Below, piece by piece: positions 34,621 to 45,185 of a stretch of DNA of 64,000 nt (position 1 is the stretch's first letter; the number at the start of each line of letters is the position of its first letter). The DNA comes from Xenopus tropicalis (Eukaryota; Chordata; Amphibia; Anura; Pipidae). The stretch spans positions 69,485,392 through 69,549,391 of the forward strand of contig NC_030684.2 of NCBI RefSeq assembly GCF_000004195.4, written 5' to 3'. The position numbers and the translations under genes were made by a program. The notes under the pieces were generated by a model, which worked only from the letters and a program-made list of their open reading frames with translations, was not told the DNA's origin and searched no databases.

Positions 34621-34899
34621 TGCCCATGTCAAGTAAATCCATCACATCCACAAAGCAACAGAAATTAATTCCTGTCAAAATCTATAAAAACACTGTCCTA
34701 AAATATTGGAGCATGTTTTATATAATCACAATAAATATCAGTCAGGTTAGCCTATATTAGATAGGGAACTTGGGAGAAAGTTTATAGTGTTATGGAATGT
34801 GCTGTGTTGCCCAGTGGAAAGTGAAAATTTCTAATAATATTCTAATAATCACCATGTTTACTTTTATTACAGGTGTTGTCACAGGTGCTGTACCTGAGT

Positions 34900-35099
34900 A
34901 AGGCTGTAACCATAACCCCCTGCTGGGGAAGTAATGTCACTCGCACGGCTGAGCGTGATGTCACCTCCACCGATATTATCTGGTGGCGGCTAGGGATGTT
35001 TTTAAATTTTTTTTTATTATTTAAGCACACAAGGGCTGCCTCCTAAAGCTGCCACCCTAGGCACAAGTCCTCAGGTGCCTGTATATAAATACAGCCCTG
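34900..35099 (-). mobile_element. hAT-like end fragment (CAGGGCTGTATTTATA)
   Basis: On the minus strand the fragment begins CAGGGCTGTATTTATATACA then GGCACCTGAGGAC, and continues into GTGGCAGCTTTAGG. CAGGG ends are typical of hAT. The other terminus is not identified. Confidence 0.55.
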
Positions 35100-35279
35100 T
35101 GCCAAGGGACAAGGAACCTGTGAGAAATCTTGACTGGAGACTACCATCAGAGTGTCTAAAGGGACTGCACAACTTGCTTTTATGTCAAAGTGAATACAGA
35201 TCTCTGCAAAGCGAAAAAATAGGAAAAAATATAGGAAATACACTGTGGTTCAATGATTAAAGACAATAAAACATACAAA

Positions 35280-35379
35280 GGGTTGGATAAATCCAAGCGC
35301 AGCTTGGAAGGCATGCTGCCCCTAAATTTGTGCCGCCCTAAGCCCGGCCCTTTGTGGCCTCACCACAAATCCGGGCCTG
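35280..35379 (-). mobile_element. hAT-like end fragment (CAGGCCCGGATTTG)
   Basis: On the minus strand it starts CAGGCCCGGATTTGTGG and runs through AGGGCCGGGCTTAGGGCGGC to AGCATGCCTTCC. It resembles the previous fragment in layout. Only one terminus is present. Confidence 0.6.
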
Positions 35380-35457
35380 TGTGGGTGTAATGCAAGCCAC
35401 TACGATGATATTGCTCCTGAATATATGGTTAACCCTATCCTATATCTTTTTTATCTT

Positions 35458-35633
35458 TGGATGCAATAACTATTTAAAATGGCTATATGATAAAGGTCAC
35501 TGTGAAGTGATATTATTATTAGTATTAATTTTAGTATTATTATACAGTATCCCTTTAATACTGTATATTAATAATAATAACATCACTTCACGGTGACGTT
35601 TATCATCGTCATTTTAAATAGTTATTGCATCCA
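35458..35633. repeat. Near-perfect 176-bp hairpin (inverted repeat)
   Basis: The outer 24 bp (35458-35481 and 35610-35633) are perfect inverted copies, beginning TGGATGCAATAAC and ending GTTATTGCATCCA. The pairing continues inward with few mismatches: GTGAAGTGAT at 35502-35511 against ATCACTTCAC, and TATTATTATTAG-type sequence against its complement. Only a few bases remain for the loop. It is probably a young foldback MITE, though no duplication flanks it. RNA from either strand would form a long stem. Confidence 0.9.
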
Positions 35634-35639
35634 CTGGTG

Positions 35640-37142
35640 TTTTTTTATATAGTGGGTTATCCAGTATAATATATACGTTTAAGGTGATATGTTCTATTCT
35701 AGAATAATACTTACATAATCTTATTCCGATACCTAGGTTTAGAAACTGAAAATCCCAGAACCCCCCCAACTTCACAAAACCTTGGTATTTACTCTGTTCA
35801 CTGGTTGAAATGCCAGACCATATTGTTCAGTCTATAATCGGCTTTACACTGCCCTGGTTGCCAAAATACATGCTTTACCTGGGCTCCCATTATGTTACCA
35901 GCTGCTCATACACAAAACACATCAGATCATTGTTTGAATTCATAGGAAATCTAATTAATAATTATCTGCTAATTATTGATTTATTTCACTGTGTGTTTCT
36001 CCCTTTGAATTGACCACCAGTTAAACTAAACATGTTACACTAGACAGAGATAAATTATCACACTCTATTTTAGGCAATTACCCAAACTACTTAATTAAAC
36101 TTTACTAACTGACTGGAAGTTGATTCATGTTTGTATACAAATTACCCTCTATAGAAACATTGTTGTCTTCTCCTTATGCAAACCATTGTTGTTGTTCACA
36201 GTTAACGGCTGATCATTTCCACAAGGATAATTAGGAAATGAAGTCTTGTCTAACACTTCCAGTGAGTTACAAATATCACACATGTGTGAAACCATTTCTT
36301 CCGTGGCTTTGTTTCTACTTTGCTCAGAATGTTGATTTAGGAGGTTTCCTCAAAGAGCCCTGCTGCTCAGCAAAAAGGGTCATCACAGTTAAATAGATGG
36401 TGTGTGTATTAAATTAAACACCTAAATAGAGTTTGTCCCTTGATTTATATAGTAAAATTCATGATTTTGTCACCCTAGCTTGGTTCTGTCTTGTGATCCC
36501 GAAGATCCTTCTTTACTTGGACAGGGGCACACATGCATGTATGGTACATGTACCGCACACACTATTTGGGGTAATGTAATAAAAAGTGCAATGTTTTCTA
36601 TAGGTATAGTAACCCATAATAACCAGCAGGTAGCATTTACTGGTCAGTCAACATCTAATTGACCTAGGCAAACTTTGCAACTCTTTTTACATCTGAGGAA
36701 GCAGTAAGGGAATTACCTTTTACCTTAGACTTTTTTATTCTTGAGCAGTAGCATACTTAAAAAAAATAGAATAATCATGATTGTATTTTGTTGAGGGAAA
36801 AAAAGTCACGAAAACTGTTCTACATAACTGGAAGAAAAATATAAAACAAAGCTGCTTAAAATTGGCAGATTTTTGTTTATTACATGCTCAAATACATTTG
36901 CAATTCTTTCTTATCAAGAAAACAATATTTCATTTCATTTACAGGTGAGCATCTGTTTTCAGTTACTGATTGTGAATTATATTAAAACATACATGTTTGC
37001 CTAATACAATTGTCCAATTGAGTGAGAATGAATCAAAAACTTTTGCATAAAATAGTATGGTAATATGGTAAAGTATAATCAGAGCATGTAAAACTCTTCA
37101 GAATTAATCCATCTAAATTCATTTAATTGTAAGTTCATCTTT
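35640..37142. other. Repeat-poor stretch
   Basis: No supported gene. The part at 36130-36410 is free of transposon ends and has CCATTGTTGTTGTTC (36183-36197, SOX-like) and GGATAATTAGG (36223-36233), so it could be regulatory. This is weak inference. Confidence 0.3.
36568..36690. mobile_element. Decayed foldback MITE with CCAAT-like core
   Basis: GGGGTAATGTAATAAAAAGTG, AACCAGCAGGTAGCATTTAC and GGCAAACTTTGCAACTC follow the order of the copy at 52984-53515 but are strongly diverged. Confidence 0.5.
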
Positions 37143-37300
37143 AAGAGTGTAAGCTTGTTTGGACAGATATCTCTTTAACTTTTACATTGGTAATTATATT
37201 GATTGGTTTAGATGTAAATCTGTATGTTTAATGTATATGCCTATTTACTGTACGGTGATGCGGAATGTGTTGGTGCTTTATAAATATGTAATACTCCACT
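37143..37300 (+). mobile_element. L2-like LINE/SINE 3' end, sense, old
   Basis: AAGAGTGTAAGCTTGTTTGG at the left, and ATGCGGAATGTGTTGGTGC with TTTATAAATATGTAATA at the right, followed by a short TAATAA-rich tail. Diverged. Confidence 0.6.
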
Positions 37301-37842
37301 ATTAATAATAATAGTACAATCTATGATAATAACATATCAATTAATCATTCAATTAATCATTCATCAGAAAAGTGAGAGCAGTGATGAATGCAAGTGCTTC
37401 TGTGTACTGTATGTCATATCTCTTAATCACATATTTCCATAGCAGTAATTGCACTGGCTGCCAATATTTTTTGCAAATGAAACAGGAAGGGACTGATCAT
37501 GTGCAGCAACACTTGAAATCATTGCAGCCCCAGGTCCTCATAATCAGCCTCTGAATGCTACTTCTTTTTAATAAATCCACATTAACTTATTTTGGCATAT
37601 GCTATTGTATTACAAGCACTTTAGTAAATATGAACTTTCCCTTTGATTCCAATGCTTCCTCCTCAGGGGCCATAATTACAAAGTAGTCAATAAAGTTTTG
37701 GGTTAGGGGACCATATAGCAGTCTTGCTGTGTGATTGACTGTGTGATTGACAGCCTTTTCATAACCTGATTCGATTTCAGATTGGAAAGAGGCAGAATTG
37801 AAAATACAATCAAATGAAAATAAAAATAATTAATAATGAGTG

Positions 37843-38110
37843 ATTTTTTTTTTTGTCAAGCATGGATTTTCGTGCAAAACTGCAGCACAAATTTGCTGCG
37901 AAAAAAGTTTCCCAAGAAACGTTCCATAGTAGGGTTAGAAAAAATACCCTTTGACTTTAATGCATTTGGAATGAGACAAAACTTGATAAAAAAACACCCA
38001 TAGAATGGATTTGGAGTATGAAAAAAATAAGAAAGAAATGCCCATTGACTAATGTATTTGGAGTGGGAAAAAAAGTTGTGCATGAACACTCGTAAACGGT
38101 GGGAAAACCT
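37843..38110. mobile_element. hAT-type MITE derivative (TAGTGATG family)
   Basis: TGAGTGATTTTTTTTTT with GTCAAGCATGGATTTTCG resembles the GGCATGGATTCG side of the family. Internal CCCATTGACTAATGTATTTG words match those in the copies near 12630 and 22580. The other terminus is lost where the next element begins. Confidence 0.5.
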
Positions 38111-39054
38111 TTCTGACTTTGACCCTTCTGTGCATGATTTTGGAAGCCTCCCATAGGACTCAATGGCACTCTGCAGCTCCAACCTGGCCCAAGGAAAGTC
38201 TCCCATAGGGCTCAATGGCACTCTGCAGCTCCAACCTGGCCCAAGGAAAGTCTCCCATAGGGCTCAGTGGCACTCTGCAGCTCCAACCTGCCCCAAGGAA
38301 AGCCTCCCATAGGGCTCAATGGCACTCTGCAGCTCCAACCCGGCCCAAGGAAAGCCTCCCATAGGGCTCAATGGCACTCTGCAGCTCCAACCCGGCCCAA
38401 GGAAAGTCTCCCATAGGGCTCAATGGCACTCTGCAGCTCCAACCCGGCCCAAGGAAAGTCTCCCATAGGGCTCAATGGCACTCTGCAGCTCCAACCCGGC
38501 CCAAGGAAAGTCTCCCATAGGGCTCAATGGCACTCTGCAGCTCCAACCCGGCCCAAGGAAAGTCTCCCATAGGGCTCAATGGCACTCTGCAGCTCCAACC
38601 TGGCCCAAGGAAAGTCTCCCATAGGGCTCAATGGCACTCTGCAGCTCCAACCCGGCCCAAGGAAAGTCTCCCATAGGGCTCAATGGCACCCTGCAGCTCC
38701 AACCTGGCCCAAGGAAAGCCTCCCATAGGGCTCAATGGCACTCTGCAGCTCCAACCCGGCCCAAGGAAAGTCTCCCATAGGGCTCAATGGCACTCTGCAG
38801 CTCCAACCTGGCCCAAGGAAAGCCTCCCATAGGGCTCAGTGGCACTCTGCAGCTCCAACCTGGCCCAAGGAAAGTCACGATACCGAAGCCTGAATGAATC
38901 CGAAACGTTTGTACTCGATGTGACAAATATGATTTTGTCGCGTAAGTTTTGTCGCAAAGTACGGAAAAGTTGCGCAAATTAACGAAATGAAAACTTAGAA
39001 AGATTACAAATTTTTAGTATTCGAAAGCAATCATACTTTGATAAATGTGCCCCT
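38111..39054. mobile_element. MITE with 14 x 52-bp internal array
   Basis: The right terminus TTTGATAAATGTGCCCC matches the inverse of the AGGGGGGCATTTACTAATG end near 12318. Between the terminus and the array lies CpG-bearing sequence (TTTTGTCGCGTAAG, GTACGGAAAAGTTGCG). The array takes up most of the element. The left terminus is not clear. It is non-coding. Confidence 0.65.
38145..38876. repeat. Minisatellite, about 14 x 52 bp
   Basis: The unit contains GGCACTCTGCAGCTCCAACC, TGGCCCAAGGAAAG and CTCCCATAGGGCTCAAT. Units differ at only a few positions (TGGCCC/CGGCCC, AAAGTC/AAAGCC, CTCAAT/CTCAGT), so the expansion is recent. The first unit has CATAGGACTC and the last runs into AAAGTCACGATACC. 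The 81-121 codon frames on the minus strand are by-products of the repeat. Confidence 0.97.
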
Positions 39055-40363
39055 TAAAGTTGATGCAATGACAATTTACACTACTTAATAAATATTAGCA
39101 GAGCTAAGGGCCTGTATATTTCCTCGGAAAAATTGAAGCCAATAACTTATTCAGTGCACTTACAACCTCAATGCCTTGCTGAACGACCATTTTAGTTACA
39201 TTTCTGTACTTTTGCATTCTGTGGTGAATAATTAACCCCAGTAAACAGTATGGCAGCTTCCTTTAATATGCATACATGCAAAAATGGAGACCAATGTCAT
39301 GAGCACAAATGCAAATATTGCGCTAATATTTTGCTAATCATTTTGAGTGAAAACATTAAAATATATGGTGTAACAAGCATTGTATCATTGTAGCTGTACA
39401 ATAGTCTGAAGTTCATGGAACGGGCAATTTTATATGTAAAAAATATATATTAATCCAAAACAATAGAATCTTTTAACAAATGCTCAGTTTCATGGCAGAC
39501 ACTGTCGGGGAACAGCTCAATAAATAATGCTAAAAATGTCTAAGTGATCTGACTTATAATTACATATGATTACACATTCAAAGCCATGGGCTAGGGGATA
39601 TTGACCCTGTAGAATAATGGATTTAACTACATTCCTACTTTAGCTGGCTTTTAATAGTTTCCCCCATTCTTACCTTTTGCAATTAATGAATGCAGCAATG
39701 ACCCCTTGGGCCAAAAAGCTAAATTTTAACCTGCAAATCAAAAGGGAATTTAACACAAGCCTACTGACTTCCTTAGTATTGACAAGAACTAGTTTTCTCT
39801 GCATGGGGTAGATGAACATAGAAACAAAAGAATATTGGTGACTTCTATTCAGCACTACAACAGTGATTATTTGGCCCATTGTAGGTATTTTCTTCTTTGA
39901 ATATTGTCGTTTAGATTAAAAAGACCTTTAAGCTTCTTTACAGCAAACTAGTTAGCTCTGGGCACATTAGCCATGTACCTTTTATGTGTACCTGATGATG
40001 TCAAGTATTCAGAACTGCTACAATGAGTGAAAAGTTTGAAGTAAAAGCTTTTAAGGTGCTAAGACCATGTGGACACATTCATCCTGGCCTTTAGTGACGT
40101 CATGTGTGCATCGGCACTCACATAGGCTTGTGTCGTGGCACCCGCGTGTGTGTACGTCATGCCGTTTACAGCGCTTGTGTGGTTAATTCTGCATGTATGT
40201 GCCATGTTTTTAAATGTTTTAAAGCTATATACTATAAACATTTAAATAGAATGAGTTTCAATATTAAAACAAATATATTTATTAATATTTATTAAAGCTA
40301 AAAATTAATTGCACCTTAAAACCAATAGTAAGTAATAAGATACTGACATTGAAACATGTAAGT
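39055..40363. other. Stretch without recognised gene
   Basis: No supported gene or transposon end. A perfect CRE palindrome TGACGTCA lies at 40094-40101 in a short GC-richer patch (40080-40180), but with no promoter context. Confidence 0.35.
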
Positions 40364-40371
40364 ATTACATG

Positions 40372-40677
40372 TAGTGATGAGTGAATCTGTCCCATTTCGT
40401 TTCATCGAGAAATTCGCGAATCTTTCAAAAGATTCGCGAAACAGAGAAAATGCTGTGCGTCAAAAAAAATTGTCGCCCGCCGCTATTCTTTTTTTGCACG
40501 GCTATTCTTTTGTCGCCCACGGCTATTCTTTTGTCACCCGCGGGTATTCTTTTTTGACGTGGGCGACAATTTTTGGATGCGCTGCAAATTTTTCTGTGCC
40601 GAATTTTTTCAATCTGCCAATGGTGAAACTCGGAAATTCGCAAATCCATGCCTGGCGAAACATTTCGCCCATCACTA
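40372..40677. mobile_element. hAT-type MITE with 4-unit internal array
   Basis: 306 bp: TAGTGATGAGTGAATCTG at the left and TTTCGCCCATCACTA at the right. The flanks ATTACATG and ATTACAGT share the first 6 of 8 bases, as for an aged duplication. It holds four GGCTATTCTTTTGTCGCCC units (about 40481-40552). Confidence 0.88.
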
Positions 40678-41209
40678 ATTACAGTAATTAAGCTGCAACA
40701 GCCTTACCTGTTGACACAAATGCTCCTAAACCACCATAGCACTCTAGCTTCAGTCTCGGAAAGAGCAATGTCATCCTGGACTTTGGATGAACCTATCATT
40801 TTATAGGCTGGAGTACAAATGTAAACTGTACTTGTGCCTATGGAAGTATTGTGCTGCCCCCAGCCTGGTATCAGGGATACAACTGGCTCTCTGGCTAAGT
40901 CAAGTTAAGCCTGGTCAAAGTGTCAGTAGCGGTAGATAGTACTGTGCTGGCCATTAGGGCCATTTTTTGGTGGTCCTTAAGGTATCTTAACCGTCTTAAT
41001 TTCATTTCAAGTAATACTGACTTGCCCCTATAAATTACAGTAATGTGTCAGTATCACTTCATAGCTAATAAAATACATTTCTTCATGCTTTTTCATCTGT
41101 ACAGGTGCATCCAGTTTTAAGGGGCTGATATATTATCCCTAAAGCGTTGGAATCAGGAGCCTACTGAATTTGACCACATGACCAAAAGTGGTCAGTCTTT
41201 TACCTCTTT

Positions 41210-41320
41210 TAAAATTAAAAGGCAAAAATCCTGCTCAGGTGCAGTATCCCATTACAACCAATAAGATGCTTACTTTTGGTGAACTAAATACTATACACTG
41301 ATTGGTTGCTTGTTTTTCCA
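41210..41320. mobile_element. Decayed foldback MITE with CCAAT core
   Basis: CCTGCTCAGGTGCAGTATCC, ACAACCAATAAGATGC and CACTGATTGGTTGCTTG keep the inverted CCAAT pair of this group. The ends are lost. Confidence 0.45.
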
Positions 41321-43370
41321 GATATTCTTTACTCATTGCAGAATGCTCCAGTGATATTCTGTGTTTCATTTTGTTTCCAGTTTCCTGTTTTGTTGATAAC
41401 TGACCCAAGCTTAATGAACACCTTATTTCTTTATTGTTGATGTTTATCTTGATGTTACCCAACCTTTATCATGACTTTGTAATAGTTTGTAAATTTGTAT
41501 ATTTGTTTTATACATTCAATTCAATAGCAATTTGTAATATTGGCCCTGGCTTCGGCTGATGTTTTACCAACTAGGCCAGTGAAATACCAGCCGGTGGCAA
41601 GCCTAGTATTGTTCTATGATTTTCAACCAAATTTACCTAGAATGTGATATCAGTGCTATGGTGTGACAGTTGAAACAATCCCTTTTTTGGCATTGAGATG
41701 AATACTGAGGGTTTTCTTAGTAATTGCTGCAGCTGGTTCTGATTGAAGCAATTCTTATCATATGCTTTTAATTTTAGTTCCATTCCAGATTCACTGCCTA
41801 TGCCACCTGTGTCATGTTTTGCTTTAAATTCCTGTTTGTCCTACAGTTGGTGAACCCTAATAGTGTTGTACTACTTCATCATTCTATTCTTTCCAATGAG
41901 TTTTAATTAACATCTGATCATTCAGCCCGCTCTGTGCCCCTTTTTGCTACTTTTAAAGCAGGTGTTCAAGTTTTCTTTATTAGGGCAAAGAGCCCTCTGG
42001 TGAATCATCTATTTTATCTGTTTCTTTGTACCACTTATTGTAGTCATTTTCTTTGTTGTTTCTAGCTTTAAATTGAAACTCCACATTTGCAATTAATGTA
42101 TATAAGAAGAATTAGAATAGAATTACATTAGCTTTCATTTTGCAAAATTTTATATTTGGGTTGACAAGCAACCCCACTTCCTGTAGTGTTTTGCCACAGT
42201 CCAGGAAGTGAGCAGAGCAAAACAATATTATGAACCCATATCATGCTTAAAAAACCTATAGTCTCATGAAAAGAAAACACATATAGTTCATTGAGTCAAC
42301 TGAAATGGAAATACAGAAGTGCGGCTGTGATTTTCTCCCACATTAGTAATTAATCTGAAGGAGCATTTTTTGCACTTGGTGGTATATTTTGTCTGTTAAG
42401 TTTGTTTTTCATAGGCTATATTGTGCCTTGTTTGGATATATCAGTTCATGTAGAACTGGATTTTTTTTTTAGCCAAAATATTACTAGCTATAATGTCTGT
42501 TTTCAGCAATGTTTGACAGCACTGATTGAAATAAATAAACTGAAAACGGGGGCACCTAGTGGCAGGCTCTGCTCGACAAGCAGTGTAAACATATTGCAAT
42601 AACAGCCTTTATCATGATGTGAAAACAAGCAGATTTTATGCTGGAAAAACATTTAGAAAAAAATAAACAGCATATTTATCAAGTTGCGTATTAAATCTTA
42701 TGTATGATTTTACTGCTTCCATCACTTAGCCTCTAGAATGCTTTGTAAAGTTGAAAATAAAGTAATTTTTATAGGCCAGTCAGAGAAGAAATTCTGGTAT
42801 AAAAAGCATCAGTGCAAAGCACCATAATTTATGTGGCATTTTGCAAGCCAACATTTTTTTTCTTATAATAGAATTTAAGACTCTGCTATGCATACAGCAA
42901 AATGAATGATAAAGATTTATTAATACAATATATGGAGTTTAGGGGCAGATTTAGCAACTGAATTCTTGATTTTAAAAAAATGTGGCAAAAGAATACAAAC
43001 ACTTGCACACATATTATCTAAAACCTTAAACAGTATCATTTATTAAAGAAAAAAAACCTCTGCAAGTTAAAGCTGGTTAGGTTCTATAGAAGTCCATGGG
43101 AATTGTCTCAAGTAATTTTATTTGTTAATTTATTTTTTAATTTAGGAAAACATTTGAGATTTTCAGATGGTGTTGCTGAACTACAACATAAATGTTCTGA
43201 CTGAAGAAATACGGGTGCCATGAAAAACATGTTTACTCAACATAAATAATATATTCATTTAGACACTTGATCCCCATGAGGTTTGTGATATTCAGATTAA
43301 CAAGAATATGTGCAGGCAATATGCAAGATATGCAAGTTCCAGAAAGGAGATAGGCCTTAGTAAAGTTTAA
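41321..43370. other. Stretch without recognised gene
   Basis: AT-rich, no transposon ends identified, and open frames do not exceed 75 codons. Confidence 0.35.
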
Positions 43371-43379
43371 GTTCTTCTG

Positions 43380-44080
43380 TAAAGATGCAGTTTGGTCTGG
43401 ATCCCCCGCAGTGGAAGCCCCCCAGGGAATAGATCTACCACGATTCCCTTTTTAGCTGAGTATCCCTTTACTTAAGGCAAGGTATCACCTGGGAGACCTG
43501 CCTCTAGTCTATTGATTCCTGTTTGAGCCAAGTGATGCTCTTGCTTGCCCTAACTATCTTACACCACTAGGGAGCACTATAACAGGAGCTGTAACTGTCG
43601 CTACCTAAAAGCTTACTTATGGGATTCCTGCTTCCCAACTTCACAAAGGGGTCAGTTCTAGTGATGATTTAATTTTTTCGCCAGGCATAGATTCGCAGCA
43701 AAATTCTGCATTTTGGCATTGGCTAATTGTTTTGCAAAACTTCCACAAGATTTCGGCTTGAAAAATTCACTGTCGCACCAAAAAAGGCTTGGTCGCGTCA
43801 AAAAAAGTTCCTCACGTCAAAAAACTTATGCAGTACCTGCATTTCACAATTTTTTTTTTCACAGTTTTGCAAATCTTTTGCTGAAAAGAAACGTCTCATC
43901 ACTAGTCAGTTCCCTTATTACACAATCTCTGGGCCTTATGTTCCCTCCCATTGTTTAACTATGGACAAGAACTTGTCATAATACCCTTGGCCAACAGAGG
44001 ATACTTCCCTATCAAGGGCATAGGAAAAAGTACTTCAGGACTTTGAACCCCATGGGTACCTCCAGTATTTTTACACCATT
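43380..44080. other. GC-richer block, possible old LTR, interrupted by a hAT MITE
   Basis: The sequence on either side of the hAT MITE is GC-richer than its surroundings and looks repeat-like (GGGAGACCTGCCTC, CACTAGGGAGCACTATAAC). There are no clear LTR ends. The call is tentative; only the hAT insertion inside it is firm. Confidence 0.25.
43659..43904. mobile_element. hAT-type MITE (TAGTGATG family)
   Basis: 246 bp with exact 8-bp duplication GTCAGTTC (43651-43658 and 43905-43912). The left arm GCCAGGCATAGATTCGCAGC and the right end ACGTCTCATCACTA match the family. The array is absent; the centre has CGCACC/CGCGTC-AAAAAA words instead. Confidence 0.92.
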
Positions 44081-44277
44081 ATTTTTTTTACGTAGTTTTA
44101 TAATATTCCCATAGGGTTAATACATTTTAGGAAAAAATCCTGACCTTCCATTTTTATCGTCCAGGTCAGTACTATTAAGGTAGCAAGCATAGGCACACAG
44201 GACTCATAAAATACAACCTATTTATTATTTGCAACAATTAAGCACAAACTCACATGAGCGCCTCATAGTATAAAAGG

Positions 44278-44317
44278 GTGCAAATCCATGCCTGGAGAAA
44301 AAATTTGCTCATCACTA
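44278..44317. mobile_element. Solo right end of hAT-type MITE
   Basis: AAATCCATGCCTGGAGAAAA followed by AATTTGCTCATCACTA is the right terminus only. The rest of the element is missing. Confidence 0.75.
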
Positions 44318-44959
44318 ACTACAGTATAAAAAATGCTACCAACACTGCCACATCAGGGAGCCTACAAGCCAATCTTGTCCAAAGCTGGGACTGAGCATGA
44401 TTTGTGAGCTGGTTATGTGTTTCCTGGTTATAGTTGTACATATTGTTTTAAGAAAAACTCAAAATTATTTTGGCATGCCTCAGTAAGTAGCAGAATAGCA
44501 GATGCTAATGTATAACTGTATAGTATTACTATATTTTAATTTCCTGTGCAGAAGCATGGTATTTCAAGGGTTGAGAATAGTTCATCCTCACAGTAGGTTG
44601 TCCCAAATTCTGTAACCCTCTTGTAAATCCAAACTCATCTGAGAAAAAAACACATTCCTAGTCACAGTAAATAAAGTAAATTATTTAAACCTGCAATTCT
44701 AATACTTTACATTCATTTATATGAGTCAGTATGAAAGCGAACAATGGGAAGGGGAGTTACAATAAATAGATTTTCTAAGCCTTAACGCTTGCCTCCTGCA
44801 GCTTCTTATTTAAATGTTCTTTACAATTAGAGAAATTGTGCCTAAAGCATATTTGCCATCATCATGATACCATTTCATTCACAGGGGTAAACAGCACAGT
44901 ACTGCTGGAAATGGATTCATAAAAGAAACATGAACAGAAATCATTTTGGAGATTCTTGA

Positions 44960-45185
44960 TCCTCCTATCCTGTTCCCAACTGCAAGACGTCTCTTAAGCT
45001 TCTGTCCATCTCTGGGATTCCCTGCCATGAGATATTAGACTCTCCTTCCTTACTAAATTTCATATTCTCTCTAAAGACCCATTAAAGCATATTTAATGCA
45101 TCTTGTATGAACAGAAATCAACTTATAGATCTTATAGAACTTATAGACTTGCTGGCGCTATATAAATGAGGATGATGATGATGAA
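44960..45185 (+). mobile_element. L2-clade LINE 3' end with C-terminal relic
   Basis: The plus strand holds a decayed TF-S-LKTH-like C-terminal segment (CTAAATTTCATATTCTCTC with AAAGACCCATTAAAG) and ends GCTGGCGCTATATAAATGA, followed by a GATGAT tail. This is the standard 3' part of an L2 element. No intact frame. Confidence 0.7.
45168..45184. repeat. GAT microsatellite tail
   Basis: Short GATGATGATGATGAT run forming the tail of the L2-like 3' end. Confidence 0.8.

Noticed and set aside
37856..38977. Protein-coding ORFs of 81-121 codons on the minus strand
   Set aside because: They are by-products of the 52-bp minisatellite; the peptides simply repeat the unit (for example WARLELQSAIE).
40094..40101. 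Perfect CRE palindrome TGACGTCA as a promoter
   Set aside because: A single 8-bp site without a TATA box, initiator or downstream transcript-like sequence is not enough to call a promoter.
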